Below, piece after piece: positions 56,336-64,000 of a stretch of 64,000 bases of DNA. The translations under genes were made by a program, and so were the position numbers. How positions within the stretch are numbered: position 1 is the stretch's first letter; every line of letters begins with the position of its first letter. The notes beneath the pieces are model-generated. The model was not told the DNA's origin. It searched no databases and worked only from the letters and a program-made list of their open reading frames with translations. Source of the DNA: Azolla caroliniana (taxonomy: Eukaryota; Polypodiophyta). The stretch spans positions 6,882,001 through 6,946,000 of the forward strand of contig JBHGNT010000022.1 in the NCBI GenBank assembly GCA_043228905.1, read 5' to 3'.

Positions 56336-58095
56336 GCCATTGAAGCAACCGTTGGCACGATAGGCTGGTTCGGTGGAAAGGACGCCACGAGCTATTTGGA
56401 GGCCTACCAAGCCGAAATGGTGATGAGGGACATTCCGGTGGATAGGCGACTGGCCGGATTCCCTCGGGTGGCAAAGCCGAGCATCCATGTGGAGGTGCTC
56501 GAGGTACGGGCTGAGAGCTGGACCTGGGAAGAGTTTGAAGGTCGGCTCCTTGAGAAATACGGGCTTGATGACACGCTTCGGCTATCGAAGCGGGACTTCA
56601 TGGAATGGGTCGAGACCCCCGAAAAGGGGAGAAACGCGTTGGTGCTCCTCCGAGAGTTTGAAGAATGCTTCACACATCTTTTGGCGCTGGACTAGACCGT
56701 ACTAGACACAAGTTGTGTCCTATTGTTTGTTAAATCGGTGGACGTGAGGGACCGGGAGCAAGTGGGCCTCTTGTTGGAGACCGACAACGGGCTGACGGCC
56801 GACTAGGCCGTGGTGAAGAGAGTCTGCGGCCGTTTCGACAAACGGTAAGATTAGGTCGATAAAGGCTCGGCGGGGGCATGCTCTGTTGCGGCAAGGAAGC
56901 TCGAGGTACCCCCACCGGTGCGAAGGGAGGAGAACTGAGACTGGCTCGAGACCGGCTCCACTTCGACCGACGTGGTCAAAGGCCCATTCGGAGGAGCGGC
57001 TCTGGAGGAGCTGACTCAGATGGTGAGGGACCTCCAGATTGCATAGGCATGGAGGGACGACGGCGAACAAGCCCGTGACCGAAGGCCTCCGGCTGGGCAT
57101 CGATGCTTGTGGTGTGACGCGGTCGGCCACGCCTGGAAGGACTGCGGGGATTTCGCCAAAGCGATAAGGTCTAACGTGGTGTACCTGTGGAACAGGCGGG
57201 TACACGCTAGAGAAACCCGGAGGGCCCTGGATTTGAACGTCGGACGATGGGGGATGAAACGGCTGATGGAGGAAGCGGTGGCTCGCCATACAGAGACTAT
57301 CCACTACTCGGCATCGGCAGGAATCCGGGTTGGGAGTGATCAAGTCCGAAAAACGAAGGACTCTCAGTTCTTGCCGTTGATGCTAGAGGGCCTCGCCGGC
57401 GTATGATTGAGGAAAGAGGAAGCGGACCATGCGGAAAGACGGGTCCGGTAGGTAACTGGGTGGAGTGACCCGGTCGAAGAAAAGACGGGCTCCGTAGAAG
57501 CCGCGTGCCAGAACTACGAAGTTGGACCCTCACAACGCTATGAGACCCAATTCGGGCTGAGGCAGAATGACGCCGGTGCACCCGACACACCTAGAAGAGT
57601 TGGCGGAAAGCCACTATTCGAGGCTACATTGGCCTAGAGCCACTACGGAGACACCCGTTAAGATCAGAGATGTCCAGGAGCCGGTGGTGGCGTTGGTAGA
57701 CCATGGTTCGGAAATCAACCTGATGTCCATGGACTTTTACAAGAAGGCAAGTGGCCGATTAACACCAAGCACAGGTGGAAAATACGAGCGGCGATGCGCG
57801 CCACGGAGGAGCTACACGGAGCCTGCCCGAATGTACGAGTGAAAATCGGTGATGTCGAGATCGATCAACGCTTTTTTGTGTAGGAGACATCCTCGCATCC
57901 GGTGATACTTGGGGAGCCGTACATCACAACGGCACGAATGGAGACGAAGGTGCTGGACAACGGTTCGGCGTACGAGCAAGTCAAGAGCCAGGACGAGCGT
58001 CACTCCATCTAGTTTCTGACGGTATGACCAAACCATGAACGGAATCGAGAGACCCTCGACGGCGAAAGCCGAGGGGATTTTTAGAGAGGGCTATC
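56336..58095 (+). pseudogene. Element D gag (rest) and protease
   Basis: Continues the gag opened at 35664: GWFGGKDATSYLEAYQAEM, WTWEEFEGRLLEKYG and the gag core, a stop at 56693 (LALD then TAG where Gln fits), then a zinc knuckle CLWCDAVGHAWKDC near 57103-57145. Protease has VALVDHGSEINLMS near 57690 and VKIGDVEIDQRFFV, HPVILGEPYITTARMETKVL further on. Frameshifts occur before the protease and several TAG stops sit at Q or W positions. Confidence 0.85.
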
Positions 58096-58100
58096 AAGGC

Positions 58101-58843
58101 TGACAGGAACTACACGCTCCCTATGCGCAACGCTTGGCCACAACCGAGCTTAGAATCATACACAGAAAAACGGGGAATGGAACGCACGACACAGTGAAGA
58201 GAAGAGTACACAAGATGTTTACATGGAAAACCCAAACTAGGGAAAAAACCACGGCAACCCGCAGACTACAAACTATCACTATATCACAATGGTTACAACA
58301 GTGAGCTCACGGAGGCAACGACCTCGCGCTCACGATCTTCGCCACAAGCGGCGGTTACAACAGAGGCAACGACCTCTTCCTCTCTCTCTCTATCTGTACA
58401 CTGTTACGTGCTCTCTAATCTTACGCCAACAAGAATAACAACAACACACTATCCTAAGTTTTCCCTAAGTCATATTTATACTAATATGACTTTTCGGCTA
58501 TTTACAAATATAGCCCCGATGGCCTCTCAGGAAACATATTTACGAATATGTCCCTTCATCCGGTGAGCACTTCTCACTGGGCCTTCACCATCCGGCTCTT
58601 GCCGGGTACTCATCCGGTTCTCACCGGGTCTTCACCATTTGGCTCTTGCCGGGTACTCCTCATCTGGTTCTCACTGGTTCTTCCGTAGCTGGGTACTCCT
58701 CGTCCGGTTCTCACCAGGTCTTCCGTAGCTGGGTACTCCTCGTCCGGTTCTCACCGGGTCTTCCGTAGCCGGGTACTCCTTGTCCGGTTTCGGCCTCGAC
58801 TTGTTCTTCTCACTTCCCATCCGGAGGAACCTGTCTCCTAACA
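58101..58843 (-). repeat. Solo copia-type LTR inserted in D
   Basis: 743 bp flanked by AAGGC at 58096-58100 and 58844-58848. On the minus strand it begins TGTTAGGAGACAG and ends CAGCCTTGT-side bases GTTCCTGTCA. It holds a TATA box (GTATAAATATGAC near 58475-58490) and a copia-like U5 (TTTTTTCCCTAGTTTGGG). The U3 part (about 58560-58790) holds minisatellite units of about 40 bp built on CCGGTTCTCACCGGGTC and TTCCGTAGC(C/T)GGGTAC. No internal sequence or second LTR is present. Confidence 0.88.
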
Positions 58844-58848
58844 AAGGC

Positions 58849-61800
58849 GTGGGGTCGTGATAGTCCGGACACCCCGAGAAAACCCCACACGCATGTAGAG
58901 TAGGGAAGAAAACTTACATACCATAGGTAGGAGGTTTTGGTTCTCCGATAGCGGAGGTTGTACTATAACCGACATCGTTGGCCGAGAGAAGAAGCAGGCA
59001 AAAGAGCGACTCAGGGCATGCGGAATCCTCCACCCCGGAGAGGAAATCAACGGAGCTGTGGAGGCGGTCTCCTTCGACGACACCTTGGGGAAGCTACGAG
59101 AGGTTTTCGGAAAGGGCCTTAGTGAAGACCGGACGATTCCGGTATATTCGAAAAAGATGTATGAAGTCATCGCCGACTTCGGTAGAGGACTCGAGTCAGA
59201 TCGGACGACCGAAGAGGATACGAAGTACAAGATTGTGGACCGGAAGGTGAGGCCAGTCGTGGCACCCTTGCCGGAGGGCAGCGAGTTACGGATGAAAGGG
59301 GTCGCATCAGACCCAAGTTTAGGAGATCCGGCCGGCGTAGGACACTAATTCACCAACATAACGCTACGAGAGCTCAAGGTCGGTGGGGGTGGCTTTCTAC
59401 TGCTGGCGGAGGAGGACCGGTTTCGGGGAATGCTCGGGAGGCACGGAAAGGCCTTCGCATTCTTGCCGGAGGAGATCGGGTGCGTAGACACGACGATTGT
59501 GGAACCGATGGTGATCTTCACGGTACCACATGTACCGTGGAATCTCAAACCGATTCCAGTACTCAGAGCTCACATCCCGAAGCTGATGGAGCTGCTGAAA
59601 CAGAATGTGGATATGGGCATCCTCGAACCGTCGAGTGCCCCGTATTCTAATCGGTGGTTTACTGTGCCCAAGAAGAACGGTACGCTATGCTTCATTCAGG
59701 ATCTGTAGCCGGTCAACAAGGTGACCATTCGGAATGCAGGAATCAGACCGACCATAGACGAGTTCGCGGAGGCCTTCGCCGGAAGGTCAATTTACTCGGT
59801 CAGTGATCTATACTCGGGATACGATCAGTTCCAGCTAGCCGTGGAGAGCAGGGACATTACGACGATGCGGACTCCCCTCGGCCTAGTATCGATGTGAACC
59901 CTTCCGCAAGGAGGGACGAACTCAGTAGCCCACATGGTGAACGCAATGAACAAGGTGCTAAGGGATTGTATCCCGGACATCACCATGCCCTTCTTAGATG
60001 ACATCCTGATAAAAGGATGCCTAGTGGAGGATAAGGATGAGACAATCGGACCGGACGGATGCCGGAAATTCGTGGCGAATCACGTCGATGACTGCGAGAA
60101 GGTGTTGCAAAGACTAGAGGGCACGAGCTCACCTTCTTTGGGGAAAAATCGGCCTTCGGGCAATCGAAGATCATGGTCGTCGGACACCTATGCGGGCCAT
60201 TCCATCGGAAACCATCGCCGGCCAAGGTAGAGGCCATCTCCGTGATGAAGCGCGACTGCAATTCGGTCACTGAAGTCCGAAGATTCTTGGGAGAATGTGT
60301 GTTCTACCATATCTGGATCCCGCATTATGCCCACGTCGCGGAGCCGCTCTATGGATTGCTGAAGAAAGGGCATAAATTCGAGTGGAGAGAGGAGCATACG
60401 GAGTCGGTCTGGAAAATGAAAGGAGCACTTGCTCCGGCACCTGCACTCTGGAAAGCGGGCTACGGTAAAGACATTCCGATTTACGTGACCGTAGACACGA
60501 GTCCGACCGGAATCGGATGGGTGATCAACTAGGAGGATGAGAATGGCACGAGGTTCCCCATCCGGTTCGGCGTGAAAGTCCTCAGTGAACGACAACGAGG
60601 GTACGCCCAGGTTAAACGCAAACTCTAGGGTATCGTTTCGGCGGTCAAGGCCGACAAAGACTACCTGATCGGGATGGAGGTGATAATTGAGACGGACTGC
60701 CTGTCGATTCTCAGGTGGATAGCGTACGTCAAGTCCCTGAATTCGGAAATACGACACATTTCCGGAAAGGACAACGCCGTGACCGACATGCTTTCGAGGG
60801 CGAGATTCGATGATGAGGACGGCATGGTTTCGGAGGACGAAGAAGTCGACGTGGACTTCTTCGAGACAACTTACGTAACAACAAGGAAGGTGAGCACTCC
60901 AGCGCTTAATGAGTTCGACGAGAGCAAGTACGATGGGGAGTGGCTCCAGATCGACGGGTTCCTGAAGACAATGACACCGGACGTGGCATGAACGAAGGAA
61001 GAGACCAACCGGATTCGGAAGAAAGCGTACCGATTCTTCCTACAGGATGGGTGCATATGGAAGCACCCGAAGAAGAGAAATGACATTCCGCTCCGGGTTG
61101 TGGCGAAGAAAGAGGAACAGTTGGAATTGTTGACGGCGTACCACGAGAGTCCCTAGGCCGGACACCGTGGGATGTGGGCCACATTCGAGAAATTGAAGGG
61201 GAATTACTGGTGTCTGGGACAATACCGGGACATGCATCGGTTCGTGACGGCTTGCGAAAGTTGTCAAATGCACTCCATAGTCCGACATCGGGACGAGCTC
61301 CACCCGACCTACCCTCCGATCGTCCACTTCAAGTGGATGGTTGATCTGGTGACGATGCCGATGGGGGTAGGGCAGATGCGATATCTAGTGCTGGCTCGAG
61401 AGGACTTGACGAACCAGGTGGAAGGCCGAGTGTTGCCGAACAAAACGATCGCGGCCGTGTGCCGATTTTTGATCGAAGAAGTGGTATGCCGGTATAGGTG
61501 CATAGGAAAGATCATAGCCGACAGCGGAGAACTGGACGCACAAGAGGCAGAAGAGTTGTTTGACCGGCTAGGGGTTAAACTCTTGCTCACCACGGCGTAC
61601 AATCCAGACATGAACGGGAAGGTGGAACGCGGACACGAGTCGATCATCAAAGCGTTAGTGCGGGCATGTGGAGGCCAAGTCGGAAACTGGCCGCGGCTCT
61701 TACCCTATGCGTTGTGGGCCGACCGAACTATACACAGTTTGGTAATCGGGTTCATGTCGGCGGAGGTAATGTACGGGCAGAAGCCGGTCATGCCATTCGA

Positions 61801-62279
61801 GCGAACGATCTCCTCATGGGCCACGGTGGGCTGGAGAGACGAGATGAGCCGGGAGGAGCTGTTGTCAGCGCGGATCTGACAACTCGAGCGGAGACCAGAG
61901 GATGTGGAACAAGCCGCGGAAAAACTGCGGGCTGTGAGGATAAAGAACAAGGGACGATTCGACTGGACTCACCGACTAAGGCCGACGAAAATCGAGGAAG
62001 GCAATTGGGTTCTGTTATATGACAACAGCCTCGACAACCAGCACAAGGCGATGCGGAAGTTCGCAAGGAGGTGGTTCGGGCCTTACCTGGTGACAAGCGG
62101 CAACGACAACGGGACCTACCATCTCACGGACCTTGACGGGATGAGGATGACAGTGCCGGTGGCCGGGAAAAGGATCAAAGCGTTCAAAAAGCAGCACGAG
62201 GATGAACCGGACCCGGGCGGCTTGGATAGCGAGGACGACCGGTTCGGAGTGAATGGTGATCCTGAGGATGAAGGGTAAG
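58849..62279 (+). pseudogene. Element D pol: RT, RNase H, integrase
   Basis: RT from about 59430 with KLMELLKQNVDMGILEPSSA and VPKKNGTLCFIQDL, active site FLDD (MPFLDDILIKG, near 59990). RNase H with VTVDTSPTGIGWV, VLSERQRGYAQ and IETDCLSILRW. Integrase HHCC (YHESP, GHRGMW, CESCQ), WMVDLVTMP, IADSGELDAQEA and VERGHESI as D, D and E. The C-terminal part has NWVLLYDN and FARRWFGPYLV, and the stop is at 62279. No chromodomain is evident. One frameshift near 60120 and stops at 59706, 59895, 60530, 60628, 60989, 61155 and 61877. Active-site residues are preserved. Confidence 0.9.
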
Positions 62280-62337
62280 CGCAGGCTGGTCTTCTCTGAC
62301 AAGAGTCTATTTTGGCGCATACCGGTGGATGCGCGGT

Positions 62338-63005
62338 TAGGTGGGGGCGGATGTCGTGGAGAAAACCGTTCCTAGGTAGAACCGGAGAATAATGTGCACG
62401 AACCGGCCCTTACACGTGGGCACAAGTTTTGTTGTAATATATATATTTAGGTACAAGTCAGCAGATGTGAATATCCTAGGTAACACACATTTGTTAGGTA
62501 GAAAATCGAGGCATATCTTTGTCTGAAAGGACAGAGAATAAAGATGATGTAACGGGTTGTGACGGCCTCCCTCCTTGGGCTATAAAAGAGAGGGAGAGGA
62601 ATCGTAATGGGGATCTCTTTTGTTGAGGACGAAGTGCTATCGGACTGGGACCAGGCTCTTCTCCTTCGTCTTTCTCTGTATTTGCTCTGTGGAGGTTTTC
62701 GGGAGGCTGACTCTGCTCCGCGGAACACCCGAGTGCTTCCGACCGAGTCTCAATCTCGTGTATGTGCGTGTAGGCGTCAGAGCTTGTCGCTCACCGGCCC
62801 GCCGGTTGTAACCCCTTTTATCTGATATATATATACATACACATACACACATTCATCTTGCTTCAATCAGTTGCGTTTTTGTGTATTTGTGCGTCTGCGA
62901 AGCACGGCCATTGTCTTTCTTGCTCCCCGCCTGCTCTCTTGTTCCTCGGACCAAGACCCCCGCGGTCCCGCCTCGTTCTACACGCACGTGCGTAATAACG
63001 CGACA
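62338..63005 (+). repeat. Polypurine tract and 3' LTR of element D
   Basis: GGTGGGGGCGGA (62340-62351) is a good polypurine tract, followed by LTR 62352-63005. TATA box GCTATAAAAGAGAGGG near 62580. Confidence 0.92.
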
Positions 63006-63547
63006 ACGTGTAGTTGGTTGATGGAAGAGTGCAATGCACTAACAGAATGATTCACTCACTAGTAATTTTACATTAATAATTTGTAGACAAAGTAGATTTC
63101 CATGCAATTAATGTTTATGCCCCTAATTGTTAAGTGTTTTCAATCCATAACAAGAACCATGAAGAAATTGGCACCAAAAATGTAAATAAAGCTCAAGGAG
63201 ATATTAGAAAAAGGGGGTAGAGTAAATCTCACTAAAAAGCTTGTCATCAAATGGCCACCCTAATGTGAAAGGAACCCAATTTCATTGTAAAAAGCTATAA
63301 AAGTGATTCTTTAGTAGCTCTTTAGCCTCCTTGGGTTCTGTCCTTTCACTTAGTTATATTAGAGCTCTAGAGCTCTAAATCTTTCATCTCAAACTTCCAT
63401 TTGAGCTTAAGCGTGGTTAAGGTTAATGTTGAAAGTTCAAGTTTCTGGAACTTGTTGAGGACTTGTGATTGAGTCAAGCAAGACAACAGAGATAACTAGA
63501 AAGAAGGAGGCTCATGTACTATTACAGAGGAGAACAAGATTCAAGAA
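63006..63547. other. Continuation of the protease relic, then unassigned DNA
   Basis: The first about 40 bases (LVDGRVQC) complete the relic at 34855. Further on, VDKVDFHAINVYAPN (about 63085-63130) recalls the NVYAPN motif of LINE endonucleases but is too short to call. A perfect 20-bp palindrome (TTAGAGCTCTAGAGCTCTAA) lies at 63359-63378. No gene is supported. Confidence 0.35.
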
Positions 63548-64000
63548 CAAGGGCAAGCTCAACCGGATTCGGATCGGCTGAATAAGCCAGAGCTGGATCA
63601 GTATCTGGAACGGAACCGGATTGTACTCCGGAATAGTGAGAATCGGTAGGCCGTTGGAACTTACGGTCCGAGCCTAGTACGAAGACATATTCCTTGGAGT
63701 TAGTGTCAGTCACTCGTATGAGCATTGAAGTACATGTCAGTACTTCTCTCAATCCTTTTAAGGACTTGTATAAAAAATGTTTTGTAGGACATCTTGTACA
63801 CATAGAGTGTTATTATTTTGAATTGAGTTTATGCTATTCTATTCTCTATGTCTCTCCCGTGTACCGTGTATCTTAAGTTTCTATTAAACCTTCATTTCTG
63901 TTTTACTGTTGTTATTCGGCTAAGCTGGTTTATCTAAGCTTTCGCATATTAACTTTTACATGGTATGAGAGCACGAGGGTTGAGAATCCTCTGACGCTGG
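63548..64000 (+). mobile_element. 5' LTR and primer-binding site of copia element I (continues beyond window)
   Basis: LTR similar to that of H, with GGACTTGTATAAA as TATA region near 63763, ending CTTTTACA at 63960. TGGTATGAGAGC at 63961-63972 differs by one base from the tRNA-iMet complement TGGTATCAGAGC, so this is a 5' LTR with its leader. The left edge is approximate because no clear TG start is seen. The interior lies outside the window. Confidence 0.75.

Larger units (their letters stand above)
34964..63005 (+). mobile_element. Ty3/gypsy element D (28 kb with nested insertions)
   Basis: LTRs 34964-35619 and 62352-63005 begin TGTCGTGGAGAAAACCG. The left flank AACAT (34959-34963) and right AACGT (63005-63009) are an imperfect target duplication, one transition apart and overlapping the LTR end by a base. 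Plus strand: PBS, gag (split at codon 29 by E), zinc knuckle, protease, RT, RNase H, integrase, polypurine tract GGTGGGGGCGGA. It is a different Ty3 lineage from B, E, F and G, with no ORF3. Its LTRs are visibly more diverged than those of E and G, in agreement with the nesting order. Confidence 0.92.

Noticed and set aside
63359-63378. Perfect 20-bp palindrome as a terminator or recombination site
   Set aside because: It is isolated, has no second copy in the window, and no neighbouring gene or element end needs it.

Overview
The window is plant nuclear DNA made almost entirely of nested LTR retrotransposons around one spliced host gene. The gene is a NARROW LEAF1 (NAL1)-type plant trypsin-like protease with canonical GT-AG introns. 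Its divergence from the flowering-plant proteins I remember, and the style of the Ty3 elements, suggest a fern or another non-flowering land plant. That taxonomic call is inference and weak.

Left third (1-24.8 kb): a decayed Ty1/copia element (A, +), then the gag and leader of a Ty3/gypsy element (B, -). Next comes a complete Ty1/copia insertion (C, -, 6251-24807, 251-bp LTRs, TSD AGTGT). C was itself hit twice: by Ty3/gypsy element F (-, 7802-17167, TSD CATGA) and by copia element H (+, about 18.3-22.9 kb), which has lost its 5' end together with C's integrase core.

Middle (24.8-34.9 kb): AT-rich intergenic DNA with a possible LINE relic, a dense microsatellite cluster, and the NAL1-like gene (29747-33304, five coding exons, 613 codons, His/Asp/Ser triad intact).

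Right half (34.9-63 kb): a Russian doll. An old Ty3 protease relic was split by element D (+, 34964-63005). D's gag was split at codon 29 by element E (-, 35751-56330, TSD ATAGG). E's third ORF was split by element G (+, 37489-48246, TSD GCTTG/ACTTG). G's gag-pol was split by an 868-bp insert with three tRNA-like pol III promoter regions (TSD GCGTTG). At every joint I checked, the interrupted frame is continuous once the insert is mentally removed. D's pol also carries a solo LTR with 40-bp minisatellite units (TSD AAGGC). The window ends in the 5' LTR and primer-binding site of another copia element (I, +).

The most unusual content is in E, F and G. Besides a fused gag-pol (gag, protease, RT, RNase H, integrase) each carries a sense-strand ORF3 of about 925-1029 codons after integrase. 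It encodes a conserved N-terminal domain, a proline/glutamate-rich linker, a long coiled coil, a conserved LRADV-NRRKEG block and an ILDIL-EE tail. I do not recognise this protein. E and F/G also share a non-polypurine block immediately before the 3' LTR where a polypurine tract is expected. Most elements are disabled mainly by CAG-to-TAG, CAA-to-TAA, CGA-to-TGA and TGG-to-TAG changes rather than by frameshifts, as expected for deamination of methylated cytosine.
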